A DNA stretch of 64,000 nt from assembly GCF_900101905.1 (NCBI RefSeq), contig NZ_FNAJ01000001.1, forward strand, positions 1,186,862-1,250,861. Direction: 5' to 3'. A program made the position numbers and the translations under genes. Source of the stretch: Myxococcus virescens. Lineage in GTDB: Bacteria > Myxococcota > Myxococcia > Myxococcales > Myxococcaceae. Shown here piece by piece: positions 44,295 through 55,737 of the stretch. Numbering within the stretch: position 1 is the stretch's first letter; each line of letters starts with the position of its first letter. The notes beneath the pieces were generated by a model. It was not told where the DNA came from and did not search any database. It was given only the letters and a program-made list of their open reading frames with translations.

Positions 44295-46055
44295 TCATGC
44301 TCCGGTCGCCAGCCGGGTGGGTTCCCAGGTGAAGCGGCAGCGCTCGCGCTCCCGGGCAATGGCCTCCACGTCTCCGGCCTCGGGCTCCAGGCGCGACACC
44401 ATGTCGCTCGCCTCCCATGCGTAGGGCTGACCGTTGAGCAGGACGTGGCCGTCCACCACCGACTGGGAGACCTCCAGGAGGGGCAGCTGCCTCAGGTCGC
44501 GCAGCAGCGCCTCGAAGCGCCCCTGCCGCGCCGGGTCGAGGAAACGAAAGCGCGAGCGCGCCAGCGCCGCCAGGTGGAACCACATGGGACGGAAGGCCAC
44601 GCCCGCCAGGGTGAGACGCCGGGCCATCACGAGCAGCATCTCCGTGGCCTCGCGCGCCAGGCCCAGGCCCGGCACGTCCTGGCCGGGGAGCCGCGAGCGC
44701 CCCTCTCTGAAGCGAGCGCGCGGGTGGCGCAGGCCGAGCCAGTTGACGAAGAGGAAGGGCTCCCCCGCCAGCACGCGGCGCTCCACGACGCAGTCCACCA
44801 GCTGGTGCTCCTGGCCCGCGGCCCAGCCGTGCACCTCCATCCGGTCCCCCTCTCCCACGGAGCCCACCTCCACGCGCAGCCGGCTGTAGCCGAGCCGCTC
44901 CACGTAGGAGAGGATTCCGTAGCGGAAGAAGGCGTACTCGAGCGCCTGCGCCGTGTAGTAGCCGAGGATGCGCGGCTGGCGCTGGCCGCCGCTCAGGCCC
45001 AGGGCGCCCTCCAGGTCCTCCTGGGTGATGGGCTCGTCCAGCGGCGTCGCGCCCTCGCGCGTCAGTGAGCGGGCGATGCGCCGATACCGCGCGCTCAGCG
45101 GGTCGTAGCGCGCCCTGATGCGGCGACGGCCCTGCCCCGCGAGGACGAGCACGGTGCCCGCGAACACCTTCCACGCGTCGCGGTGATAGCCCCCGCCTGG
45201 AAGCCAGACGCTGGGGATGCCACGCAGGGCACGCGCCAGGGCCCGGTCCCTGCGACGGGCGCCGTCCAGGGACAGGCCCACGCGGCCGAAGCGGTCTCCC
45301 GCGAGCACGTCGCTGCCCGCGATGACGAAGGCCACGTCCGGCCGGGGCATGCGCTCCAGGAGTCCGTCGAGCAGGGCCAGGTACGTCCTGTCGTCCGTGT
45401 GCTCGGGGACGCGCGTCTCATCCACTTCGGGCGACAACGCGCCCCAGTCGCTGCCGGACAGCGAGCCAATCCAGGCCCGCTTCTGTCCCGCCAGACACTC
45501 CGCCGTGCCATCCGGCGGGTGGGCATCCAGGTCGAGCACCACGGCCTGCCCGTCGAAGCCATCCGCGTGGAGGGCGGCGAGCGCTATCGCGATGTCATTC
45601 ACCGCGCAGAAACCGCCGCCGCGCGCCGGACCGGCGTGGTGGAAGCCGCCCGCCATGTTCACCACCGGGCCCTTGCGCGCCACCGCGAGCCGCGCCGCGC
45701 CCAGCGTGCCGCCGCACACCCGCCGCAGGTTGGACAGCAGCGCGTCCACCGGCACGTCGGCGGGGTCGGTGGCGAAGATGCGCGCCAGCGTCTCCGGCTG
45801 GCCGAGCGACTCCAGGTAGGCCGCGTCATGCACGCGCGACAGCTCGGCGAGGCTCACCGGCTGCGGGTGGTGCACGTCCTGGGTGCGCAGCGCGCGGGCC
45901 TCCAGGAGATACCAGGTGGTGAAGTCCACCCCGCGCGGCTCGATGCCCGCGGAGGACTCGATGCCGGTGAGGGGCAGCCGGTAGGACTCGTCGTAGAAGG
46001 CGGGCACCGGCGCGCCGCCCCAGCTCCATCGCGACAGCCAGTCCCGCAGGCTCAT
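44295..46055 (-). CDS. HDAC-superfamily deacetylase with long C-terminal extension
   Basis: The 586-residue protein has an N-terminal histone-deacetylase/arginase-fold domain (about 15-320) with GGFHHAGPARGGGFCAVND (catalytic His pair), VLDLDAHPPDGTAE (zinc Asp and His), IAGSDVLAGDRFGRVGLSLD (second zinc Asp) and GGGYHRD with the catalytic Tyr, so the active site is complete. The usual HxGxGT loop is HPPDGT here. The C-terminal ~270 residues (LGYYTAQALEYAFFRYGILS and on) are a separate folded domain I do not recognise. Bacterial members deacetylate polyamines, acetoin-pathway proteins or acetylated sugars. It lies 12 bp before a hexapeptide acyltransferase. Confidence 0.85.
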   Translation of the reverse strand: MSLRDWLSRWSWGGAPVPAFYDESYRLPLTGIESSAGIEPRGVDFTTWYLLEARALRTQDVHHPQPVSLAELSRVHDAAYLESLGQPETLARIFATDPADVPVDALLSNLRRVCGGTLGAARLAVARKGPVVNMAGGFHHAGPARGGGFCAVNDIAIALAALHADGFDGQAVVLDLDAHPPDGTAECLAGQKRAWIGSLSGSDWGALSPEVDETRVPEHTDDRTYLALLDGLLERMPRPDVAFVIAGSDVLAGDRFGRVGLSLDGARRRDRALARALRGIPSVWLPGGGYHRDAWKVFAGTVLVLAGQGRRRIRARYDPLSARYRRIARSLTREGATPLDEPITQEDLEGALGLSGGQRQPRILGYYTAQALEYAFFRYGILSYVERLGYSRLRVEVGSVGEGDRMEVHGWAAGQEHQLVDCVVERRVLAGEPFLFVNWLGLRHPRARFREGRSRLPGQDVPGLGLAREATEMLLVMARRLTLAGVAFRPMWFHLAALARSRFRFLDPARQGRFEALLRDLRQLPLLEVSQSVVDGHVLLNGQPYAWEASDMVSRLEPEAGDVEAIARERERCRFTWEPTRLATGA

Positions 46056-46185
46056 GGGCCCATGTCTCTCACGGCGCCCAGCCTGGGACCAGGGTCCCAC
46101 AGGACGCCCAGGCACCACGGCACCGTGGAGCTTCGCGCAGTGAACGGCGCCAGGGGGTGGACGGCATGACGCGGCCCGCCGGGCT

Positions 46186-46953
46186 TCACGCCACCGGGCG
46201 CCGGGCCTCCGCGCGCAGCGCGGGACTCCGTCGGCGGAGCGTCCGCGCGCAGAACGCCATGAGCAGCGCCCACGCCAATCCGGCCACCCAGCCGCCCAGC
46301 ACGTCCGTGGGGTAGTGCACGCCCAGGTAGACGCGCGTCAGCCCCACGAGGAACGACAGCAGCAGCGCCACGGTGAGGACGTAGAGCTTGAGTCGCTTGC
46401 GCTCGGCGAGCTGAGCCAGCAGCGCGCCCAGCGTGAGGTACACGGTGGCCGACAACATGGCGTGCCCACTGGGGAAGCTCTGGCTGACCACCTCGGTGAG
46501 GTGCGGCACCACGGACGGCCGCGGCCGGGCGAAGAACTGCTTCAGCAAGACGTTGAGGCCCGCGCCCCCCAGCGTCGCGCCCAGCACGAGCAGCAGCGTC
46601 CGGTAGCGCCGCACCAGCAGGAGGAAGCCGCACACCGCCAGGGTGGCGAGCGTCAGCACGGGAACGCCGCCCAGCGCCGTCACGTCCTCCGCCGTGCGCC
46701 GCAGCCACCAGGGCCCGCGAGGCCGCGCCGGGTCCTCGGGGTTGCGCAGCGCCAACAGCATGCGTTCATCGAGCTGCTGCGTCTCGCCCTCGGCCACCTC
46801 GTCCGACAGGGCGATGAAGCTCAGACAGCAGACCAGCACCAGCAACAGCAGCCCCAATGGCCGCGTCACCAGCCCCAATGGCCGCGTCACCGCCACGTCC
46901 CATCCCGACATCCACTGCCAGAGCCTCCGCCACATGGCGGTGACTGTATGCAC
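46186..46953 (-). CDS. PAP2 family phosphatase
   Basis: The 255-residue membrane protein has the three PAP2 motifs: KQFFARPRP (K-x6-RP), PSGH, and TRVYLGVHYPTD (SR-x5-H type). Six hydrophobic helices place the active site at the outer face of the inner membrane, where such enzymes dephosphorylate undecaprenyl diphosphate, phosphatidic acid or similar. A 21-bp exact tandem duplication near the N-terminus doubles the sequence VTRPLGL. The start is ATG 46953, after GGAG. Confidence 0.88.
   Translation of the reverse strand: MHTVTAMWRRLWQWMSGWDVAVTRPLGLVTRPLGLLLLVLVCCLSFIALSDEVAEGETQQLDERMLLALRNPEDPARPRGPWWLRRTAEDVTALGGVPVLTLATLAVCGFLLLVRRYRTLLLVLGATLGGAGLNVLLKQFFARPRPSVVPHLTEVVSQSFPSGHAMLSATVYLTLGALLAQLAERKRLKLYVLTVALLLSFLVGLTRVYLGVHYPTDVLGGWVAGLAWALLMAFCARTLRRRSPALRAEARRPVA
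46850..46891. repeat. 21-bp exact tandem duplication in PAP2 gene
   Basis: The 21-bp unit AGCCCCAATGGCCGCGTCACC is repeated twice back to back, encoding VTRPLGL twice in frame just before the first membrane helix. Both copies are identical, so the duplication looks recent. Confidence 0.8.
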
Positions 46954-46992
46954 TCCGGCGTCCGGCGGGACGTCTCCCGCGCGGAACGTTGG

Positions 46993-47232
46993 CTATCCCG
47001 GAAGACGGATGCGGTCGCTGCCCGCGCTGCCGAAGGCCGCGCCGAGGACGCAGAAGAAGTGCAGAACGAAGCCCGGGATGAAGAAGAACCAGTAGCCGGC
47101 CCCCACCATCAGGAACCACAGGACGGCGCGCAGAAACTGGCCCTTGTAGAGCTGTCCCAGGCCGGGAATGACCAAGGACAGCACCCCGGCGATGAGGAAG
47201 TTGAAGCGGCGCTCGCGGATGATGTCAGCCAT
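46993..47232 (-). CDS. Small membrane protein (79 aa)
   Basis: This 79-residue protein has two hydrophobic helices (FNFLIAGVLSLVIPGLGQLY and RAVLWFLMVGAGYWFFFIPG, then FVLHFFCVLGAAFG). The PGLGQLYKGQ turn is characteristic of TM2/DUF5683-like small proteins of unknown function. It begins at ATG 47232 and lies 39 bp upstream of the PAP2 gene on the same strand, so the two could share a promoter. Confidence 0.72.
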   Translation of the reverse strand: MADIIRERRFNFLIAGVLSLVIPGLGQLYKGQFLRAVLWFLMVGAGYWFFFIPGFVLHFFCVLGAAFGSAGSDRIRLPG

Positions 47233-47374
47233 GGCAGGCTCCAGTCCTGACCCCCATATAAAGGAGGGGCCGGGGCCACGAAAGCCCTGGAGTGAACGGC
47301 TGGACGCTCGGGCCACGAGCGGCACGGTCTCCCCGCGCCTGGCTGCTATCACAGGGCCCCAAGGAGGCACTTCC

Positions 47375-48790
47375 ATGGCCATTTCCACCATCGACCCGGC
47401 GACCGGCAAGACGCTGCGCACCTTCACGCCCCTCTCCGCCGAGGAGCTGGAGGCGAAGCTCCAGACCGCCGCCGACACGTTCCGCGCCTACCGCGAGACG
47501 ACCTTCGCCGACCGCGTCACCTGGCTGCGGCGCGCGGCCGACCTGCTGGAGGCCGAGGCTGACCGCTACGGCCGCATCATGACGCAGGAGATGGGCAAGC
47601 CCTTCGACGCCGCCAGGGCCGAGGCGAAGAAGTGCGCCACGGCCTGCCGCTACTACGTGGACAAGGGCGAATCCCTCCTGCGCGACAGGCTCGTCGACAT
47701 GGGCACCGGCCGCGCCTTCGTGCGCTACCAGCCCCTGGGGCCCGTGCTGGCCATCATGCCGTGGAACTTCCCCTTCTGGCAGGTGGTCCGCTTCGCCGCG
47801 CCCGCGCTGATGGCGGGGAACGTGGGCCTGCTCAAGCACGCCCACAACGTGCCCCAGTGCGCCCTGGCCCTGGAGGAACTCTTCCTTCAGGCGGGCTTCC
47901 CACGCGGCGCCTTCCAGACGCTGCTCATCGAGACCGCCGACGTCAATCGCGTCATCGAGGACCGCCGCGTGCGCGCGGTGACGCTCACCGGCAGCGAGGG
48001 CGCGGGCCGGGCCGTGGGCGCCGCCGCGGGCAAGGCCATCAAGAAGGTGGTGCTGGAGCTGGGCGGCAGTGACCCGTTCGTGGTCATGCCCAGCGCGGAC
48101 CTGGAGAAGGCGGTGGAGACGGCGGTGTCCGCGCGCCTCATCAACAACGGCCAGTCCTGCATCGCCGCCAAGCGCTTCATCGTGGCCGACGCCATCTACC
48201 CCGAGTTCGAGCGTCGCTTCGTGGAGCGGATGAAGCGCGTCACGGTGGGCGACCCCATGGATGCGAAGACGGACCTGGGTCCCCTGGCGACGCGCGGCAT
48301 CCTCGACGGGCTCCATGCCCAGGTGGAGGCGAGCGTGAAGGCCGGCGCGAGGCTGCTCCTGGGCGGCAAGCCCCTGGAGGGTCCGGGGAACTTCTACCCG
48401 GCCACCGTCCTGGCCGAGCCCCCGCCCCAGGCCCCCGCCTTCCACGACGAGCTCTTCGGCCCCGTGGCCACGCTGCTGCGCGCGCGTGACGTGGACCACG
48501 CCCTGGAGCTGGCCAACGCGACGCCGTTCGGCCTGGGCGCCAGCGTGTGGACGCAGGACGAAGCCGAGCAGCGGCGCTTCATCGACGGCATCGAAGCGGG
48601 CATGGTGTTCGTCAACGCGCTGGTGGCGTCGGACGCCAGGCTTCCGTTTGGCGGCGTGAAGCACTCCGGCCACGGGCGCGAGCTGGCGGACGTGGGCATC
48701 CACGAGTTCGTCAACATCAAGTCCGTCCGCATCGCCGCGGCGGAGGAGACGAAGCAGCAGCCTCCGCCCCGCGGCGCCATCAGCGAGTAG
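47375..48790 (+). CDS. NAD(P)-dependent succinate-semialdehyde dehydrogenase
   Basis: This 471-residue aldehyde dehydrogenase has Cys262 in NNGQSCIAAKRF and Glu228 in LELGGSDPFVV. The CIAAKRF sequence and the short N-terminus (ISTIDPATGKTLRTFTPLSA) are typical of the Sad/GabD-like group that oxidises succinate semialdehyde from GABA breakdown. It is not closely similar to the two tandem aldehyde dehydrogenases at 25-28 kb, which belong to another subfamily. ATG 47375 follows a perfect AAGGAGG. It is divergent from the small membrane protein gene (142 bp). Confidence 0.88.
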   Translation: MAISTIDPATGKTLRTFTPLSAEELEAKLQTAADTFRAYRETTFADRVTWLRRAADLLEAEADRYGRIMTQEMGKPFDAARAEAKKCATACRYYVDKGESLLRDRLVDMGTGRAFVRYQPLGPVLAIMPWNFPFWQVVRFAAPALMAGNVGLLKHAHNVPQCALALEELFLQAGFPRGAFQTLLIETADVNRVIEDRRVRAVTLTGSEGAGRAVGAAAGKAIKKVVLELGGSDPFVVMPSADLEKAVETAVSARLINNGQSCIAAKRFIVADAIYPEFERRFVERMKRVTVGDPMDAKTDLGPLATRGILDGLHAQVEASVKAGARLLLGGKPLEGPGNFYPATVLAEPPPQAPAFHDELFGPVATLLRARDVDHALELANATPFGLGASVWTQDEAEQRRFIDGIEAGMVFVNALVASDARLPFGGVKHSGHGRELADVGIHEFVNIKSVRIAAAEETKQQPPPRGAISE

Positions 48791-48909
48791 ACGGCCCTTC
48801 AGCGGAACGGCCGGGGCGTGGCCTCACCGCGCCCCACTCGCATGAGCCGCCCCTGACGGAAGCGCAGCTCCGCGCGAATGCACCGTTTTGCATGATATGC
48901 AACAGTTGC

Positions 48910-50589
48910 ATGGAGATCTTCCGTCTCGCGGATACGGTTGAGTTGAACAACGCATGGCTTGTCGGCCTGAGCGTGACACTGATGCTGCTCGCGCTCTGGG
49001 CCCTTCTGGTGGCCTCCAGTGCGCTGCTGTACCAGGGCATCCGGCTGGTGGGCCTGAAGGTGCTGGAGCAGGCGGCAGACGCCCTTCGCAAGCGCGCCCG
49101 GCTGAGCGCCGCCCTCCTGTCCTTCGTGGTGGTGGTCGCCGGCATCGCGGTGCTGGGCTTTTCCCTGTGGGCGAAGAAGGACCTGGCCCCCCACTTCAAT
49201 TCCTTGCTGGGGGGGGTGACGGCGGAAGGGCTGGCGAACGTGGGGCGCGGAGCGGGGCTGCTGGTGCTGTTGATGGCGGCCTTCCTGGTGCTGGAACGCG
49301 CGGCGAGCCAGCTCCTGGTGCGGATCGAACGCAGGTTGAACGAATGGGCGTTGCCCCCGGAGCAAAGGGCACATGCCCAGAAGGCGATGGAGCTGGGGCC
49401 CGGCTTCATCAAGCTGCTGCTGGCCTACTTCGCGGTGGGCCTGGCGCTCGCCTCGCTGCAACTCCCGGCCGTGCTCGACTGGCTCATTGGCACCACCCTC
49501 TTCGTGCTGCTGGCCATCAGCGGCGGGCGGCTGGCGGTGTCCCTGCTGCACCTGGCGTCAGAGCGGCTGGTCGGGACCTGGGCGGCGAAGAGCACGGCCA
49601 CGAAGTACGAGGAGTACTTCCTGGCCCTCGGCCGGCTGCTCCCGGTGGGACAGAAGAGCCTGGAGGCCATCGTCTACATCTCGGTGGCGACGCTCGTCAT
49701 CCGCCGGTTCCAGGGCCTGGAGTTCTTTGCGCCATACGGGCCGGTGCTCATCCGCGTCATCGCCCTGTTCTTCGCCGCCAGCGTCGTCGTGGAGTTCGTC
49801 CGGCTGCTCATCGCGCGGGCATTCAAGGTGGACGGCCCCAACCCGGATGACGCGACCCGGCGGCGCAACACCTTCGTCGCCCTCATCCAGAGCGCCTCCA
49901 AATACCTGGTCTACTTCCTGGTGGGGATGATGGCGCTCAGCGACATTGGCGTGGACCCCACTCCCATCCTCGCTGGCGCCGGCATCGTCGGCCTCACCGT
50001 GGGCCTGGGCTCGCAGGCCATCGTCACGGACATGGTCAACGGCGTCTTCCTGCTCTTCGAAGACCAGATATTGAACGGCGACTACATCCGCATCAACGAT
50101 ACAGAGGGCGTGGTGGAGGAGATAACGCCTCGCATCACCCGCATTCGCGACCGCTTCGGGCGCCTTCACATCCTCCGCAATGGCGAGGTCAAGAATGTCA
50201 TCAACTACAGCCGCGGCTGGACGCTGGCCATCGTGGACATGGCCGTGGCCTACGAAAGCGACCTGAAGAAGGTGATGGATGTGATTCGCCAGGTGTGCGA
50301 GCAGGTGCCCATGCTGTCGCAGGGGAAGGTGTCCGAAATCCCCAAGCTCCTGGGTATCGAGAGCATGGACGAGAGCTGGATGACCATGCGCATCGAAGCC
50401 AAGGTGCAGCCAGGGACACACTTCGACGTGAAGCGGCTTCTCAACCGGCTGCTGATCGAGGCCTTCACCGCCAATGGCCTGGAATTCCCCTATCCCAAGG
50501 GGGTGGAATACGAGGGGGGCCCGTTGCTTCCCGCCACCTCCGAGGCACCGCAGGAGGAGCCCCAGGCGCTCGCCGCCTCACACCGGTAG
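48910..50589 (+). CDS. MscS-family mechanosensitive channel
   Basis: The 559-residue protein has about eight hydrophobic helices in the first 340 residues and then the MscS pore and beta-domain region: LAGAGIVGLTVGLGSQAIVT, DMVNGVFLLFEDQILNGDYI, and NDTEGVVEEITPRITRIRDR, followed by an alpha/beta domain ending near FEFPYPKG-type sequence (LEFPYPKGVEY). Such channels open under membrane tension to release solutes. The first codon is uncertain: ATG 48892 and ATG 48910 are in frame, neither with a good ribosome site. Confidence 0.88.
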   Translation: MEIFRLADTVELNNAWLVGLSVTLMLLALWALLVASSALLYQGIRLVGLKVLEQAADALRKRARLSAALLSFVVVVAGIAVLGFSLWAKKDLAPHFNSLLGGVTAEGLANVGRGAGLLVLLMAAFLVLERAASQLLVRIERRLNEWALPPEQRAHAQKAMELGPGFIKLLLAYFAVGLALASLQLPAVLDWLIGTTLFVLLAISGGRLAVSLLHLASERLVGTWAAKSTATKYEEYFLALGRLLPVGQKSLEAIVYISVATLVIRRFQGLEFFAPYGPVLIRVIALFFAASVVVEFVRLLIARAFKVDGPNPDDATRRRNTFVALIQSASKYLVYFLVGMMALSDIGVDPTPILAGAGIVGLTVGLGSQAIVTDMVNGVFLLFEDQILNGDYIRINDTEGVVEEITPRITRIRDRFGRLHILRNGEVKNVINYSRGWTLAIVDMAVAYESDLKKVMDVIRQVCEQVPMLSQGKVSEIPKLLGIESMDESWMTMRIEAKVQPGTHFDVKRLLNRLLIEAFTANGLEFPYPKGVEYEGGPLLPATSEAPQEEPQALAASHR

Positions 50590-50665
50590 CGATAGCGGTG
50601 CCTCCCCAGGATTCGAGTTGCTTCGTCTCCAGCTGCAATCCCTCTCACCCCTTGGAGTCCGTCCC

Positions 50666-50956
50666 ATGAAGAAGGCTTTCCTCATCGCCCTGTCCCTGTC
50701 CCTGCCCGCGTTCGCCTCGTCCGACTTCAATTCAGAGGACCTGTCGGTGGACGTGGACCCGGAGGAGCTCGTGAGCCAGGAGGCCGCCGACGCCAGCCGG
50801 CCGCCGCTGCTCCAGTTCTGCTGGAACCTCCACTACACGTCGTGCTCCGGCCCGGGTACGACGCAGCAGTGTACGGATGGCATCTGGTCCGACTACGTCT
50901 GCACCTGCCGCACCCTGGGCACGCGCAACGTCTGGGTCTGCCCCGAGGTCCGCTGA
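50666..50956 (+). CDS. Small secreted Cys-containing protein (96 aa)
   Basis: The 96-residue protein has a clear signal peptide (MKKAFLIALSLSLPAFA, cut before SSD) and a mature part of about 79 residues with six Cys (FCWNLHYTSCSGPGTTQQCT, then DYVCTCRT and VWVCPEVR), which could form three disulfides. I do not recognise the family. It starts at ATG 50666 with GGAG upstream. It is isolated, with 76 bp before and 207 bp after. Confidence 0.78.
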   Translation: MKKAFLIALSLSLPAFASSDFNSEDLSVDVDPEELVSQEAADASRPPLLQFCWNLHYTSCSGPGTTQQCTDGIWSDYVCTCRTLGTRNVWVCPEVR

Positions 50957-51163
50957 GTGCCAGGGGCGAGGACTGGGCCTGAGATTCTCGCCCCTCTCGC
51001 AGTCCATCTTCACACCTGATTCTCGCATCCGGCACGGGTCCATCCGCGCGGCGATGCGCATGGCCTGCGTCGCCACCGTGGCGACCGCTGAAGACAAGCA
51101 ACCGTTCACCGGTTGCTGCCAGATTGAAGGGACTGGCGTGGCCCACGCCCCAGCGCCAGGCGT

Positions 51164-52102
51164 CTACCGCGTCCGCGTCCGGCCATCACCGCCGGGCGCG
51201 GCGTGGACCTCCTCCAGCGCCTGCGTCACCGCTTCCACTTCCGCACCGAGCTGCTCCACGCTCTGCCGCAGCCCCAGCCCGGCGATGTCCTCTCCCGCGG
51301 TGTCCGCCGAGCGCACCCGCAGCACCTGCGCGTAGAGGCTCTCCAGGGTGTAGTAGAGGCGCATGTGCTCCGCCTCGAGCCGCGCCGCCGCGGTGGCCAG
51401 CTCCGCGCGCTGACGCCGCTGCGACTCCAGCGCGGCCAGCGCTCCGGCCAGCCGCTCCCGCACCACTGCGTCCTCTTCCGAAGCCACCCGCGCGGCCAGT
51501 GCGTCCCGCTCGGCGTCCAGTCGCTGGGCCTCATCCGGTGGCGCCAGCGCTCGCAGCTCCCGCTCACGGCGCACCAGCGCATGACACCCCTGCCGCAGGG
51601 CCTCCACCGTGCGCTCCGGCGCATGGACCAGTTCGCGCAGCACCGCGGGCCCCTCGCGCAGGGCCTCCATCAGCCGGGCGCAGAGGGCGTCCACCTTCGC
51701 CACCCGGGCGTCCGCCTCCACCTCCGAGGCACCCACGGGCGTTGGCGTTCGCACGTCGCGCGCGCGGCCCTCGTCACGCCGGGGACGCTCCAGGTGCTTC
51801 AACGAAGCCAGGAAGAAGCCCAGGGCCACGAAGACCAGCCACCACAGCCGGCGGGGCTGCGCCAGGGCCATCAACACGCACGTTATCGACGCGGCGACGT
51901 AGGCGGCGCCCCGCGCGGGGTTGCGAGAGCGGTTGGACAGCACCTCCCGTTCAGCGCGACGGGCGGCGCGCTTCGCCTCCCGCCGCCACTGCTTCTCCCA
52001 CTTCCGGCGAATCTTCCGGGGCGGCATCTGCCCGGTGCGGCGCACCCAGGCCTCCACCGCCGCGTCCTCACGCGCACGGCCCTCTGAAAGCGCGTCTTCC
52101 AA
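51164..52102 (-). CDS. Membrane-anchored coiled-coil protein
   Basis: The protein has a basic N-terminal segment (MPPRKIRRKWEKQWRREAKR and more), two membrane helices (AAYVAASITCVLMALAQ, LWWLVFVALGFFLASL) and a long Ala/Glu/Arg-rich C-terminal coiled coil (RRERELRALAPPDEAQRLDA, LAGALAALESQRRQRAELAT). I see no enzyme motif. The start is uncertain: the frame is open to 52267, but the far upstream part does not look coded. I took TTG 52102, giving about 312 residues; ATG 52237 is possible. It is divergent from the sigma-54 activator. Confidence 0.65.
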   Translation of the reverse strand: MEDALSEGRAREDAAVEAWVRRTGQMPPRKIRRKWEKQWRREAKRAARRAEREVLSNRSRNPARGAAYVAASITCVLMALAQPRRLWWLVFVALGFFLASLKHLERPRRDEGRARDVRTPTPVGASEVEADARVAKVDALCARLMEALREGPAVLRELVHAPERTVEALRQGCHALVRRERELRALAPPDEAQRLDAERDALAARVASEEDAVVRERLAGALAALESQRRQRAELATAAARLEAEHMRLYYTLESLYAQVLRVRSADTAGEDIAGLGLRQSVEQLGAEVEAVTQALEEVHAAPGGDGRTRTR

Positions 52103-52339
52103 CCTGAGCAGGCGTTCATGTTGGAGACGGGAAGGTGGGGAAACCGGAGGTTGGGGACGTCCGCGAGGCACGGGGTGACGATAACGACGACACGTCCCCG
52201 CTGGGAGGGAATGCGCGCCATTCGTCGCCTGCTGCATATGCACGGTGCAACAAACGGAAATGCTCAACCGTTTGCATTCGCCCTGGGAAACTCCGTAGAG
52301 AATGTGCGCTGGCGGGGGCGAAAAAAGGGGGCAGGTGCC

Positions 52340-55257
<2,918 letters not shown>

Positions 55258-55273
<16 letters not shown>

Positions 55274-55305
55274 AGCCAGAAGCGTGGCCTCAGCCCGCGA
55301 TGCGC
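55258..55305 (+). terminator. 16-bp perfect hairpin spanning the stop codon
   Basis: GCGCATCGCGGGCTGA (55258-55273) and its exact reverse complement TCAGCCCGCGATGCGC (55290-55305) form a 16-bp perfect stem; GCC/GGC adds three pairs after one mismatch, leaving an 8-base loop. The left arm contains the stop codon and last codons of the sigma-54 activator. No T-run follows, so it is not a textbook intrinsic terminator. Confidence 0.7.
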
Positions 55306-55737
55306 TCCACCCTGTTTCCCCACACCCCTGTGGGAAGCGACTCCAGAGAGGCGTGCGTCCACGTCTCTGGAAGAACACACCCACGGGTCGAAGAGGGGGG
55401 AAACTCCAACCCGGGGTGCCGAGGCCACCGAAGCGGCCTCATGCGAAAGATGTGTGTCTCCAGCGCCCACCGCGGCACCAGATGCACTGTGAGGGGTGTT
55501 AAGCACCCGGCGTGCCAGTGCCCGGAAGGCGGATTGACTCAAATGGAAATCATCCGCGCGCCCGGACAGGGGGCGGGCATATCCAATGGATGCAGGACAG
55601 CATCCATCTGAATCATTCCGGATACACTGGATGTCCAGCCGGCCCGACAGCCGAGCAGCCGCGCTGATGGCCGGGGTGAGCGCCCAAGGGACGTGTGGGA
55701 CAGCGGCGGGGGGTGGAAGTGGGTTAAGGGGAGCGTG
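55274..55737. other. 464-bp gene-free region with five hairpins
   Basis: No convincing gene is present. Besides the 16-bp hairpin at its left edge it contains TTCCCcACA-cccc-TGTGGGAA (55316-55336), TCCAGAGA..CGTG-cgtc-CACG..TCTCTGGA (55342-55371), GAGGCC-accgaagc-GGCCTC (55421-55440) and ATGGATGC-aggaca-GCATCCAT (55586-55607). Right of these is CTGGA-TG-TCCAG (55627-55638), 100 bp before the heme A synthase start. Confidence 0.6.
55627..55638. promoter_or_regulatory. Palindrome upstream of ctaA
   Basis: CTGGA-TG-TCCAG is a perfect 5-bp inverted repeat about 100 bp before the ctaA start; GGATAC and ATGGATGC repeats lie just upstream. It could be an operator; no regulator is identified. Confidence 0.3.

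Noticed and set aside
55300-55611. Open frame of 103 codons in the five-hairpin gap
   Set aside because: It overlaps several hairpins, has irregular third-position GC and no ribosome site, and encodes no recognisable motif.
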